Assembly (NCBI GenBank): GCA_947069175.1
Contig: CAMTDV010000012.1
Location: forward strand, 37,356,341 to 37,420,340
DNA: 64,000 bases
Origin: Scalesia atractyloides
Taxonomy: Eukaryota > Streptophyta > Magnoliopsida > Asterales > Asteraceae
Direction of reading: 5' to 3'
In this document: positions 43,921 through 56,545 of the stretch, one piece after another
Position numbering within the stretch: the first letter of the stretch is position 1
Layout: each line of letters opens with the position of its first letter
Program-made: the position numbers and the translations under genes
Notes under the pieces: model-generated
The model's input: only the letters and a program-made list of their open reading frames with translations
What the model was told of the DNA's origin: nothing
Database searches by the model: none

Positions 43921-44408
43921 TTTCCTAAAAGCCAAAAAGATTTAGTTCTTTACTTCCATGTGTGAGTTTACATTTTTAACGATACTCAATGGTTTGTGAA
44001 ATTTTGTAACATTTTTAAGGCGGTTTAAAAATCTAATCCGTTGAGGCAACTTAAAATAAGTTTTTTCTTTGAAAATTTCAGCAAAATTGTTGAAGTGTAG
44101 GAAATTGGCCTGTTTGGGTAAGATGGTCAGGGAAACTCAAGTTTAGGGGAACTTAGTGTTCAGGCGAAATGTAATGTTCCGGAAAACAACTATAAATAGA
44201 GTTCCAGAAAATATGTTTGAAATATGTTCTGAAGAACATGTGTTATTAACAAAGTTGACTTTGTACAGAGCTGAGTCATATGTTGACTTAGTTTGACTTG
44301 ATCCGCGTTATTCAATGGTATCCCGGGGTTCTTAAATTGTTTGGAATAGTGTATATTCCGAAGAATGAGTATACTCCGGAAGGAACCAAGTTCTGAGTTA
44401 TTTGAATT

Positions 44409-44448
44409 TTCCGGAAGAAGTTCCGGAGAACAGATTTGGGTATAAAAG
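44409..44448 (+). promoter_or_regulatory. TATA box with TTCnnGAA dyads before ORF3 C
   Basis: TTCCGGAAGAAGTTCCGG starts at 44409 and holds two TTCC-GG dyads, one a full TTCnnGAA. TATAAAAG is at 44441-44448. CCGGAGTATT/CCGAAGTATT words recur on both sides (44340-45110). This resembles heat-shock-element spacing, but it may be chance. Confidence 0.45.
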
Positions 44449-45189
44449 GTTGTACTGTAGTTTAGAGTTCACAAAACTCTGAACTTTCACTATCAAATAT
44501 TTTCCAAAAAAAATCCATACTCATTGTTCTAAAGGTCACCCTTTTTGAATTTATTTTTTGGAACACTGAAACTAAAATCAAAGGTAATCAACATGTTAAA
44601 CACCATCATTATCATTTATTATGTTCCGGAGAACAAAATGGATTGTTATTTTCAACTTTAGCTTTTAGGGTTTGTTTTTAGGAATCTTGATTTTGCTATA
44701 GACCGATAAAGTTGAACGTGTTTATGTTATGGCTTTTGATATTTATTTGTTTTCATGTGCGAAGAACCAACATGCGTTGTTATTTTTATAAAATTTGACA
44801 AAGTTAGGGTTTTAGAAAATGGATGATAAAGAATAGTTTGAATCTTTGTTGAAGATGACAATTTTGTGAAGTTTGATCAACTTTGTTGACCAAGTCAACT
44901 GAACTAGGTGTTTGTCCAGGTTTTAAGTTTCCGGAGTATTAACTCCGAAGTATCGAGCATATATGGTTGTTGACCTACTCAACATTCAGGAATATGTATT
45001 CTATCCGAAGTATTAGATTTCCAGATTATTGGGGTGTGTTATTGTGTCCGGAGTATTTGTGTAATACGGAGTATTCATATGTTGAATACTTGTCCGAATT
45101 ATACTATGTTCCGAGGTTTAGGTTATAAGGTCTTCATACTTCGAAAATTTTTCTAAGTCTGGAAATATATAACAAAACCTACTGTTGTG
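44449..45189 (+). other. Word-rich leader before ORF3 C
   Basis: Non-coding. TCCGGAGTATT variants occur near 44932, 44950, 45007, 45046 and 45066. A possible intron donor AAGGTAATC lies at 44581. The layout parallels the GCGTATTTA-rich leader of copia A. Confidence 0.5.
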
Positions 45190-48100
45190 GATTGTTGAGG
45201 ATGGGGTCGTGCAACGATAGCAGGGCAACATATTGTAATTTCTTAAGAAGTGGTACATGCAGCATTGCAACTAGGAGATTTGTATCAAGATGATGTTCGC
45301 TATGTCGGTGTGATCAGAGAGCAAGCATTTAGGGAGTTTGGTTATTCTGGGACTTTTCCTTCGAAGCCGATCTACAAAGGGATGCTACTGGGTCAATAGT
45401 ATTACTTATATCACGTTTTGATGCAATGTTTCGCTCCTAGGAAGTATGGAATGGATGACATGGGGCATCACTTATCTTATACTATGATAGCCTTAATTTT
45501 TAATCTGCCTTATAATTTTTCACCAATGATTGCATGGGCTATTCAGACACACAGTTAGGATATCAAGCTGGTAATGTGATGTATATCCAAGGTTCTTGAT
45601 GTTGTGTTTTCGACATTTTATTCCAAATTTGCCAATTCATGAGGGTTGTCGTATGAGTCAGAAGAATTTTCAAAGATTGTAGACATGCAAATCCTTTAAG
45701 ACATTCCAATAGACTTCCGGTTGAAACAAATATGTTTGGTGCCTTAATACATGCTGAAAACTATAATCATGCAACATATAACACGTGGTTACAAATCTCA
45801 AATGGTGTTGCTCAGTTATTTGAAGATGCTCCTACTGCTGTTAATATTCAACAATCTCTAGAGGTTAACCTCCAATTGTTCCTTAACTCGAAGTACAAGA
45901 ACAACAGACTCAAGAACTAGTTGTTAATGCAGAAGAACCTCAATAACCATGAAGCTGAAAATGTTGAAGTTGAGAATGTTGAAGCTGAGAATATTGACGT
46001 ACAAGAGCCTCAGGGTGAAGAGAATGTAGTTGTTGGTGGTGAAGATCAAGTAGAGACTTTAAATTTCGATGATGTTAAATCTGAGATTGATACTACTTTA
46101 GCAATTGAAGGTCCAGTTTCAGTTTCATCGAAATGGAAAGATAAGCTTGTTGATGATGATAATGATGATGTAATGATGAATGAGAAAGAATAAAGAAAAT
46201 TGGTGAATAGAGAACCTACTGATAAGTTGAGTGAGGAAAATCAATTGAGACTTGCATGTTTTAGAAGAAAGGTTGCTACAGTCAGTCCCTCTTCTGAGTG
46301 GGCAATCAAATTGAAATATTTTGGAATGATGAACTGATGATATTGATGCTTTGTTATCTTCTGATTACTCGTCGAAGAATAGGTGAAGGTAGTTCGAGTT
46401 CTACACATAGTCCTCCGATTGTTATAAGCGCTGATGTTGATACTAATGTGACTGATGCTGAAGTTCCTATCTCAAGTTCAGGTGGAGATGTTAGGCCTTT
46501 TATGCCTGTGGATCCATCTTTGCATATCACTTCTTGAGGAATTCCTTTTTCATCTATTGCACACGGCTATTCTTGATCTTTTAGGATATCCTATTCTTGT
46601 TGGCATGTTATTACCTCATCATCATGTTCCAAATGTTCCACCTTCACCACCAGGGGTTCTTGTTACACCATTGTTCACATCCTTACCGAGACAAACTGGG
46701 TCGAGTAATTTGTTTGCAAGACCACCTCCTCCGAGACCTTCTATGCCTGATGTTAAAGCAAGACTTGTTGGTCATAGGTTGAAGAGACCAGCTACGCCGA
46801 GTGTTGAAGAACCAGTAGGTCCTAGCCCTAGAGCTAAAAGACCAGTTAGTCTAAGGCCTGATATTCCACGTCCAAAAGGTTCAACACAAGGTGCAAGTGC
46901 TAGCGGTGGTGCTTATAAGCCAAGGTTTCTTGATTATGCTATGAATAAGTTTGGAGAAATTTCTAAGTTTTTGGATGGCCAAACTAGAATGATTCATTAG
47001 AATGAAACTTTGGTTAAAGAACAATAGAAGATTATCTATGCTCATCGGGTTATACTTCAAGATTATGAACGTAAAATTGGTGAGTTGACAGCCGTTGTTA
47101 CAAGTCAATCAGAGAAATTGAAGACTTTTGAACATCATGATAAAACTCACATTGAATGGAATAAGAAGATAATTGGGTCAAATGAGAAGATCAGGATAGT
47201 GGTTAGTGAGCTAGTACAACTAATTGCTACTCAGCGGGATCTGGTGTAAGGTTGGTGAACTAAAGAAGTTACAAGATGATCTTACCAGAGATAATGATCC
47301 TAGAGCTGCAAGGCCAAGGGAGTGGCCAAGTAGTTCACAAGCTACTGCAACTGCACTGAGGCAATGGCTAAGGGGGAGTCGGGAGGTAATAAAGAAACTG
47401 GAACTAGTGGAGCAAGGGAGTCAGGAGGTGATAAAGAAACTAGAACTGGTGGAGCAACTAAAACTGGGGATGTTGGTGGTGATAAAGGTGTGGAAGATGA
47501 ACAAATTGAAGCATTGATTGGTTTGGATGATGTTGTGTCAGAGGATGAGGATTCAGATCATGAGGAAGATATTCAAGATGAAATTTATCTTGTTAATGAT
47601 GATTTAGAAGAAGGTGAGATCGTTGAGGGTTTGGTATAAGATTGGAAGGCGGATGATGAGATTGATGAGGTTGAAATAAAGAAAGGTGAAGAGATAGCTT
47701 ACACATGTGAAGACATCAAAAATATTGTTTATGAATCATTTAGAGCAAGGATTTATTCTGATGAAGATGTTGAAGAAACTCCTGATCTGAAGTTATTTCA
47801 GAAGAAATAGTGTATGCATTTAAGAAGTGGCTAAGGGAACCTGATCTAAAATTAACACAGAAGAAACAGTATGTTAATACTCGTGATGAGTATTCTGAGT
47901 AGATTATAAGTTGGGATTATGATGAAGTGTTCATAAAATGATAATGATCAAGAGAACTGATGGTGTATAGTATTTCAAGTGTCGAGCTAAATCTTTGAGA
48001 AGTTTGCCAGCAAGAGATCTACATCATCTTGCTCAACTTGATTTAAATCATAGAACGTTGGTGGCCGACGTCAATGGATTGATTAATAATCTGGTTTCTA

Positions 48101-48418
48101 AGAGCAGAGAGAGCAAATGGAAGATGTTCAAACCTGTAGTGGACGACGTGTAAAAGAAGGGATCCGGTGACTAGTAAACGGATTTATAAGATGGCATATA
48201 AGCCCGCTAAGTGTTTAAGAAAGATTCCGATGAGAGAGTTTGATCTGGATTGCTTGAAGGGAATAAGGTGTTGGTATGTGGATAGAAAGACAGGAGAAGC
48301 AGTTATTACTCAAAAGAATTTTATAGATGAAATCGTCAAGATTCTTGATCCTATGTGGCTCATCAACCTGAAAATGGAATATTTGAAGAGACTGAGAAGA
48401 CATGCATTACAGTATTGA
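45190..48418 (+). pseudogene. ORF3 C (env-position ORF of a third copia element)
   Basis: The homologous N-terminal part is ATIAGQHIV and LYQDDVRYVGVIREQAF (45205-45330). Then come YHVLMQCFAPRKYGMDDMG and TMIALIFNLPYNFSP (45410-45525), and the motif YPRFLM at 45583-45600. Next follow Glu/Val-rich and Ser/Pro-rich stretches (45921-46960), a coiled-coil-like zone (47000-47200) and an acidic zone EDEDSDHEEDIQDE near 47545. The C-terminal block has RKTGEAV (48284-48304) and ILDPM near 48342, shared with copia A ORF3 (25043 and 25096). Stops and shifts throughout. The N-terminal third is missing. No LTR of this element was recognised on either side. Confidence 0.62.
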
Positions 48419-49717
48419 GATGAAATGTTTGTTCCCCTTAACTTATAGAAGTTTCAGATTATTCCTGTTGGCATATATATATATAGGTTTGATAATGTAT
48501 TAAGTATAAGTTATGGCATTTGTAAACTTTGAACTATATGTTTACAGTGGTTTGTTTATATAAGTGGTATTTGGAGATTTCTTTGTGTATCTACTCTATT
48601 TTGTTTATGTCTACAGTGTGTACTTACATCATGATGCATTCCGCACATCATGATGTATTAGTATTGTGATTCGATTCGTATCGTTGGATGTTAGGTGACC
48701 TTACAAATTGCCTAGCTCTGATTCTATTATAATCGTAAAAATTATGACAATGATGAGCATCATATCTTAAGCTAAGTGTTATAATTGAGAATTCGAGTGT
48801 GTTGTGTTTTCTAAGTCGATCTAGTTGCTATATTTATACTAAAAATATCCTAACTATCTCTCCGAAATATCCGAGATTCTCTAAAGGCTTGGTTAGTCTT
48901 CAATATGACCGTTGTGGGTCTTCTCCATGTTTGTAACACATTCCTAGCAGCCTCTTATGCGATTTCTTGGGAAACTTGTTCAAAGAGTCGTTACATCTTT
49001 AAACATGCCAATTAAAATAATAATAGGAGGACACTGCAAAGGTTAGTAACACTAGAGCTCAGGACCGAATACTATCAGGATATCGAAATATATAAAGAGT
49101 CCAGGAACCCGAGCCATATAAATGACCCCTAACAATTGTCTCCAAAGTTTACAGCTATAATGTTTTCAAAATTCAAATGGCAATAAAGAGATGAGGTAAT
49201 TGATAAGACGTGATCTTGTAACCCATGCGATAAGACTGTTATCTCTTGCCATGATAATCACTGTACTTCTTTCCTCTTTTCATTATAATCATCCGAGTAA
49301 GTGGATTTTGTAGGTTACTTTTCTCTCATTTCTCACTTTTTTTCATTTACTCGAATCACTTTAAATTGGAAAAAGGAAGACTCAATTCGCTTCCTCTATT
49401 GCCTCTGATATACTACCTCCCCCCCCCTAGTTCACCGCCTAAGGGATACTAGAACCCTGTGAATAAGAACTAAGTTCTTTTGATGATCAGGACATCGATA
49501 TCCTTAAATCTTCTTGTGTTTTCCCACAAAACACCAAAATTAGGGCTTTCGAGTCCAAACTTAGAGCTGACTTCGTCTCTGAAAGATGGGTTTGTTTCCT
49601 TGTTTATCCCTTCACCCTAGGTCGGACTCATCCATTTCCACCTTTATTACCGAATTCTTTGAAATCACAAAGCTTTTCTATTCCTAAGTCATGATAATTT
49701 AATTCTTTGTCGCCATA
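48419..49717. other. Non-coding, nothing recognised
   Basis: No ORF, LTR end or repeat array stands out. The part from about 49430 adjoins the plastid fragment and is less AT-rich; it may be organellar too, but I cannot identify it. Confidence 0.5.
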
Positions 49718-49942
49718 GATCCTATTAACTTCTTCCGACCTGAGATAATAAGCTCTTAAGCTTGGTCTTACTTCACTGTCGAGAAACGAAATAGACATCC
49801 ATCTCCAAGTTTAACTCAGTCGTAGCTCCTTCCTTTTGGGTGTGAAGCAGTGTCAAACCAAAATACCCAACAAGCATTAGCTCTCCCTGAAAAAGGAGGT
49901 GATGCGGCCGCACCTTCCAGTACGGCTACCTTGTTACGACTT
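49718..49942 (-). other. Plastid DNA insertion (NUPT): rrn16-trnI spacer
   Basis: On the minus strand it reads the end of plastid 16S rRNA, then the spacer with GGGTATTTTGGTTTGACACT and a GTTTCTCGACAGTGAAG stretch, ending near TAATAGGATC. This is the order of the plastid inverted repeat between rrn16 and trnI. It stops abruptly at 49942 against AT-rich nuclear DNA. Scattered changes show it is not recent. Confidence 0.85.
49893..49942 (-). pseudogene. rrn16: Plastid 16S rRNA 3' end, fragment
   Basis: Fifty bases from AAGTCGTAACAAGGTAGCCG to the anti-Shine-Dalgarno CACCTCCTT. Two substitutions in the usual GGCTGGATCACC give GGCCGCATCACC and create a NotI site (GCGGCCGC). Non-functional relic. 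Confidence 0.9.
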
Positions 49943-50595
49943 AAATTAATTATTATATTATATATATATATATATAACCACCTAAAACCATGACCCGTAT
50001 AAATACGTATTGTAAATGTGTGTCGTAAATGTGTTTTATAAATGTGTGTCATAAAAAGATGACACATAAATACACATGAGTTTCATTTATGACCGGGACT
50101 TTAATGACATGTATTTGTGTGTTATATGTACTTTTATGACACGCGGTACATATGATGTTATACCTATTTGTCATTATGAAACTTGGACTTTAAAGTGTTT
50201 TAGGACATATAGACATAATCATTATCAATCATAAATTGTGTTATAGAAAACAATATTTAAAAGAGGATTATAGTTGATCAGTTACTCAGTTTTTTTCTCA
50301 TCTCCCATGGTGAATTGAATGTTAGGGTCTTGGGTTATATATTCGTTCATATAGTCCGTTCATCATCATGATGAAGAGTTGCTAGCTATAACTTTGAATT
50401 ATTTTCTTGCATATTTAGATTTAAGGTTTGGTTACAGGGGCATTTAGTTATAATATTCCATTACAGCTTTCACACACAAGCTCTGATCTTTTCAATATAG
50501 ATAATAATATGATAGATGGGTATATGTAAAACTGTCATTCTTATGAAATTAAAATAGTTCCATTATTAATATTTACAACACAATCTCCTTAGATG
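49943..50595. other. Non-coding AT-rich stretch
   Basis: Opens with a TA microsatellite (about 49955-49976). TGTGTCATAAA and related words recur at 50015-50070. No gene is seen. Confidence 0.6.
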
Positions 50596-50775
50596 TTAGT
50601 TAAGTGATCAAAAGGTCTGGACTCCCTATGGAGACGTAAGTTTGATTCTTGCTTGAACCTTTAATCCCGGGTTCAAACCTGACGGAGCGGCGAGAGTTTA
50701 CGAATTTCATCCGGTGTCCTTGGACATAGCCACGACTAGGGTGGATTTTACATGATCGTAAAAATTCACACAACT
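50596..50775 (+). mobile_element. tRNA-derived SINE
   Basis: A-box-like TTAGTTAAGTGATCAAAAGG at 50596 and B-box-like GTTTGATTCTTGC at 50639 are 43 bases apart, the tRNA spacing. A second CGGGTTCAAACC is at 50669, then a body with GGAGCGGCGAG and GTGTCCTTGGACATAG, and an A-rich end near 50760-50770. This is the composition of plant SINEs; the family is not assigned. Confidence 0.6.
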
Positions 50776-51630
50776 ATATAAATATATATATTTACAAACA
50801 ACTAATATATATATATATATATACACAACACAACAAGAAAAAGACCGTTATGTTATGGGGGAAACCATATAGTTTTATATAAATATATGAAATAATATTG
50901 TGACAATTATAAAAAAAAGTTATATATTTATAAAAAAAAACGTTTTTAAGATTAAAAGAAATAAATAATTGATGTAGAGACATCGAAATAATTGGTAATG
51001 TGATTGTAGAACATGGTACAAATTGGCAATAAATATTATTAAGAATCTTGGCATGTTAGGGTTGATGTGGATCCCATGATATTAGATCTATCAGTCACTT
51101 ATTGAATCCCTGCTAGTGGAGGCTTCTCAATATTCCTATCAACATACATTTCATCCTTATTCATGATTGGATTTATATTGGTATTAATTTTTAATTTATG
51201 AGTTTAATAGATTAAAAGTATTAATTTGTACGAAACATATGATTATTTTACGTAAAAGACATTTATTATAAACTTTAACAAATTACTCCTACATATTACT
51301 TATTTTATACGTGATGCACTATGACACTTGTTTATAAAACTTGTTGAACAAAAAAAAATAGCAGAGGAATGATACTAATCCACTTAGGGGATTCTAAACG
51401 AGCAAACTGAAAATCATTCACCAACAGAAAATCTAAAAAACTATAATTGTGTGTTTGTATTCCCTTTATGATTACTTGCAGATTAGTGATTAGTAGTGTA
51501 AACAATAGAAAAGATTTTTACTCACGAATATTCTGTCTTTTTGACTTTTAGTTTTTTGGGTTTGTTTGTTAATGATGTTACCTAGAGCTAGGTTTTGTGT
51601 AACGGTTTGGTTAGTTTTAACTTTGTTTGT
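50776..51630. other. Non-coding, within or left of the CACTA-like element
   Basis: AT-rich, with a TA microsatellite near 50805-50822. No ORF of note. Confidence 0.5.
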
Positions 51631-52160
51631 AAGGTAGACGCATTTTAGGTTTTTATATAGTCGGTTGATGTTTTGGGTGCATCCATTGCTTTTGACGGTT
51701 CATGTGTGATGTTTGGTGATGTTTTGAGTTTATCAATTACTCTCTAGTTTGCGGAGACTGTTTAGATTGTTCGGTTGGTTCGATAATGCCTTGTGCAAAC
51801 ATACTTTGTTAGGTCTTGCTATGTTAATGTTTAATCGGTCTATGAGGATGGCTATTTAGTTGTTCGTTACTATTTTAATTAAGTTTGCTTTGTCTTGAAG
51901 GTAGACGTATTTTAGGTTTTTATATAGTCGGTTGATGTTTTGGGTTTATCGATTGCTTTTGACGGTTCATGTATCATGTTGTTTGGTGATGTTTTGGGCT
52001 TATCGATCACTCTCTAGTTTGTGGAGATTGTTTAGATTGTTCGATTGGTTCTATGATGCTTTGTGCAAACATACTTTGTTGGGTCATGCTTTGTTAATGT
52101 TTAATCCGTCTATTAGGATGGATATTTAGTTATCCTGTACTATTTTAATTAAGTTTGCAT
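51631..52160 (+). repeat. Tandem duplication, about 268-bp unit
   Basis: Two copies start at AAGGTAGACG (51631 and 51898) and end near AATTAAGTTTGC (51878 and 52148). They share GGTTTTTATATAGTCGGTTG, CTCTAGTTTG and GTGCAAACATACTTTGTT. They are diverged by many substitutions, so the duplication is old. Confidence 0.9.
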
Positions 52161-53822
52161 GTGGGTATATGATGGTATGCCTTGAGACTATTTTTGGAAG
52201 GCTGTGTATTGCTTTTGTTGGACCTATATATCCATGTGTAACATATACCTTTTTTTGGCATTTACGCAATAGGTTGGTAGGCAGAAGTTTGTTTCTTTCG
52301 TTATTGCCTGCCGACTTGAGTGCGTATTTCAGATTCAAAGATCCATCATGGATGCTTGTGCCAGAGTCGATCATCATGGTAAGCATTCTTCTTATCGTTT
52401 TAATTGTTACATGTCTTTAGTTTTTTTTACGGTGTAATTAATTATTAATTTTTAGCTCAATAGACACACCATGGATTATTGCCGGTGAATATATGCTTTT
52501 ATCAGGCACAAAAGGAGACTCATGAGAATGATGATGTTTGTGTTGTTGAAGAACAGTCCGGTAGTTGAAACGTCAATGATCAACTATAACACATGGATTT
52601 ACAGTCGGTGAATATGTGGTTTCAAATACATATTTTTTTATCACGCACAAAGAAAGCTTATTGTCTTCCCTTGTGCCTCTTAGAATATCTTTACAACCAC
52701 TATATCAAACTTTGTATGCGCTTCATCTCACTCATATGTCTTGGATGATATATTGGAATTGGCATGGATTACATAGTCGCTTGTAATACAGGACAACATG
52801 TATAGATGCAAGGAATGCAATGACATCACTGACCCACAGTGTAGAGTCAAGTGAAAACACGATAGCATCACTAACCCAAGATAAGATTCACATTTTCCAG
52901 CTTCAAGTGGAAGCCGAAGGAAGACGTTCAGAGCTAGTTATGAAAGTATGGTGTATTTGGAAGTAACATTTTTTGTATATACAAAAATTCGGTTGATTTG
53001 CTTATCTTTGTAAAATTATACTCCTCTGGTTGTAATAGGCTTTTCTTTTATGTTGAAATTCTTGTATGAAAGCCTTATGTGAGAAAGACGTTTCAGAGTT
53101 GGTTATCAAATTGTTATGTGTTCCAAAGTAATAATTTTGTATTACCAAAAAATTTGGTTGATTCTACTTTTGTAAAATTGTTGTCTTATAGTTGTAATAG
53201 GCTTTTCGTTTAGGTTTAAGTTTCATATGGTATGTATTCGAAAGTGATAGTATGTAACAACCGTTAACACTACGTATATGATTTAAATGCCCTGGATTCA
53301 CTGTGTCTTCAACACAACACGAAATAAAAAAATACACCAACTCTTATGCAAATTTTGTAATTGTTTTGTATATGGTTAATTGTCATTATCATACGCCCTC
53401 ACATCACAGGGGATGTGGGTTCTAACACTGGTTAATTTTACTTTAGTTTAAAACGCTCCCAAAATTATAGTTGTGAAATTTGAAAAAAATAACAACGGTA
53501 ACAAAAGAGATTTTAGAAAAAAAAAAACCTTATTGTTTTATTAGGAGTTAATTATGTGGTTTATGCATTTTATTTATTCATTATTCATTTATGTACTGTT
53601 TTAAGTACTTCTATTATAGATTTTTATAAAACTAAAGTTAGTTTTATTAACTTTTGTTTTTTAAAAATATAATCTTCAAATCATAAATTAATTTTAGTTT
53701 AATTTAACACCCACCCCCCCCCCCCCCACCCCTAAAAAATACATGGCGGGATTAAAAAAATACAACGCTAATAATTGAGATTTTAGAAAGATCTTGAATT
53801 GAAAAGTTCCCCAAAACTGCCG
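52161..53822. other. Non-coding stretch with a second tandem duplication
   Basis: No gene is identified. A short open stretch with coiled-coil-like LTQDKIHIFQLQVEAEGRR lies at 52822-52960 and could be an exon relic. Two copies of about 163 bp at about 52921-53080 and 53085-53240 share AAGACGTT(T)CAGAG and TTGTAATAGGCTTTTC. A C-rich run lies at 53711-53730. Confidence 0.6.
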
Positions 53823-56379
53823 ATGGCATTCATTAGAAGCTCGTTTTTGGAAATTTCATTCGCAGCATTCATGAAACCAATGGATGGTGAACGTAAATTG
53901 ATGGATGGGCAATACGATTACAATGAAGGAGATGATAACTTTTCAATGGAGGGAAGTGAAAGTGATGATTCGGATCTGGATTTCAGTTTACCAAAAAACG
54001 AAAACAAAGATGTGGTGGTTGATCAAGTTACCAAAGCGACGTACAACATTTACAAACTCTGGTGGTAGAAAACGCAAAATTTCGTTTTATGAACCGGGTA
54101 AGTTTTCTGGGGAATGCATATCTAAATTTCCAAGTTTTTTGGGGGTAAGGAAACATGTCGATTCATGTTTCTAGCATGGAAGGCGGTGCCAATAGAAGTC
54201 AATGATAAGTTGTTGGAAGAAATAACGGTTAACATATACTTTTTTTAATTATAAATACGTTTTTACAGTTTTATAAGTGTATTCCATGTGATTGGTGATT
54301 TTCGATAACCTAGCTATAGCTTGTACAATATATAGCACCCTTTTAATGTCGTAAGCGTTTTGTAATGAATCGACTTGGTAACCTTCTCTCCGAAACTTTA
54401 GAAGGAAAGTGTTTGCGGGAGACATAGTACAAACCTAGGTAAACCACACAACCTTGCAAAAATTCCTAAGCAATATCGTTCTATGGTGGAGCAAACAGAT
54501 TGGGACAACTTTATGGCATATACACTATCAGACATGTTCAAGGATTTAATCCTTTATTCTAATGTTCATCATCATTTTAAATAAATATTAGTCTTTTAAA
54601 CCAAAACGAACGTTTGAAAGCTTGTCTTGGAAGGATGTGTCTAAATCAAGAAAATAAGCACGCTCCAAGGACATTTATGATCATCACAAAGGCTGTGGCG
54701 GATAGAGTTATCTTAGAGAAAACTGGTAACCTCAAAATTCTCTAATTCAAGTGTGTTTTTATGTGTATAATAGTGATTTCTTGGTTCCATGTCTGATGTG
54801 TGTGTATGTCTGATATTTTCAGTTGTATATTTTACAAGGTACAAAATAACAAAATTACAAGTGATTCAATCCCACTCGATTTTTCATTTGGAGGAAAGCA
54901 AGGGTAGACATTAAGGGAGAATACAACAATGTTATTGTCAAAGACATTGTTGATAAGTTAGTAAGTATAACTTTGTACTGTTGGAGATTGTGTATGTTAA
55001 AGTCAAATAATTGTCATGATTAGTTAATAGAGTTAGAGTTGTGATATAAGGCTAAAGGGTAATCACCTAGAATGGACACAACTACAGGTTTTGGAAAAAC
55101 TGTTGCTGAGCTACTTCGACAGCAGTTTCACCGCACATTTCTATGCTTGGAGGGAACCAGTAGTTTGCACCTTGTTAAGTCAAAGCCTTATTCTTCTGTA
55201 ATGTGTTGGTCAACTCCAAGAGTTTTGGCTTTCGGAATCAGCAATTCCTTTCAGGATACAACAATTTACCATAATTCATGTTTACTTTTTAAAAAAATGT
55301 CATTGCATTCTATTTCACATCTTTTGTAGATCAAAAGTGAAACAAAAACCAATGATGGAGACCTGCACCTTGAAGCGGGCACGGATGCCATCACAGTAGT
55401 ATTTGGCAAGGAAAGTGGTCGATTCTAAAAGGGACCGGCTATGGAGTGACTTCTAGGGATGTTGGCATGTTCCTCGAACAGAATGATCTGCAAAGGAATG
55501 AATTGCAAAAGTTGAGTTTGAAATTCCAAATGAGACAGTTGAGGCTGAGAAAAAAAGAACAATAATTTGAGGCATTGTCCAAGCAGATGGCACACACCAA
55601 GGAAACACTTAATCAAGTGTTAGCTCATTTGGCTGCACAAGGACTGCAACCACCAAACTCCTAATCTTCGGCAAATGAAATGTCACCAACACAAGTAAGT
55701 GTGTTATTTATTGACAAGTTCATGCTTTAACATTTACCCCTTTGTCGATACATTTTGTAGGTTAAATTTGTAAACAATCATGTTGATAGTACTAGTGCTA
55801 CTAAATCTAAAATGGTGCCAAGGAAATGTTTTACATAATTTTCCATGTAATTGTTGATTTTTCATAATATTTTGTATTGAATTGCAGGTCAATTCTGTGG
55901 ATGACAATCTTGGACCTTGGGACAAAACTAATGCATCATGTAAACTAGTGCAAACAGAAGTGGTGCAGATATAGAAGCTAACAATGGTAAGTATTTGATG
56001 ATTTTATTATTTTAACATCTATATAATTTTCCATAACCTCCTTAATTGAATGTTTCTAGGGTATGTCTGAGCCTTCACATTCTGATACTCCATCTTATTT
56101 GGAACCAAATAAGATGTCCCACAAGTATGTATTGCACGAAATGTACACATATACATTGACTTTATCATGTTAAGGCGGCTATTTATATATTTGTCCCCAT
56201 GCTTTGTTGCTCCATGTACTAGATCCACCAACCAATGTACCAAATCCACCAACCAATCAGAAAGAAAACACCTCTTGCTAAGAAACAAAAGAAATTTTTA
56301 TAGCACTAGATCTGTTGATAAAAGACGCATTGAAGAAGAAGGTAAAACCCAACAAAGAATTGGATTTTTAGTATTTTAG
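53823..56379 (+). pseudogene. En/Spm-type plant transposase (Transposase_24/tnpA-like), multi-exon
   Basis: ATG at 53823 gives an acidic N-terminus (SMEGSESDDSDLDFSLP). Pieces of the plant En/Spm-like transposase domain follow in separate blocks: WKAVPIEVNDKLLEE (54161-54215), LAKIPKQYRSMVEQTDWDNF (54453-54515), PTRFFIWRKARVDIKGEYN (about 54873-54935) and AITVVFGKESGRF (about 55388-55428). A Gln/Leu-rich coiled coil (LQRNELQKLSLKFQMRQLRL) is at 55488-55548. Intron-like joints occur: GTAAGT at 55695, TTTTGTAG at 55753-55760, ATTGCAG at 55882-55888. A Lys-rich C-terminus ends by 56379. Frame breaks suggest decay. The role would be binding subterminal repeats for CACTA transposition. Confidence 0.62.
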
Positions 56380-56545
56380 TTGGAAACTTATGTAAAGATT
56401 TTGATTTATTATTCCGAATATCATTTGTATTTTAGGTAATCTCGAGTTTAATGTTCTTTTTAATTATTTATAAAATATAAAAAATTGAATTTAAGATGGC
56501 TAATTACACATAAATGCTCACACAGAACCACCCCCAAATATGTGT

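Noticed and set aside
52169..52420. Small protein gene (83 codons)
   Set aside because: No recognisable domain, no conserved neighbour, and it runs out of one copy of a tandem duplication.
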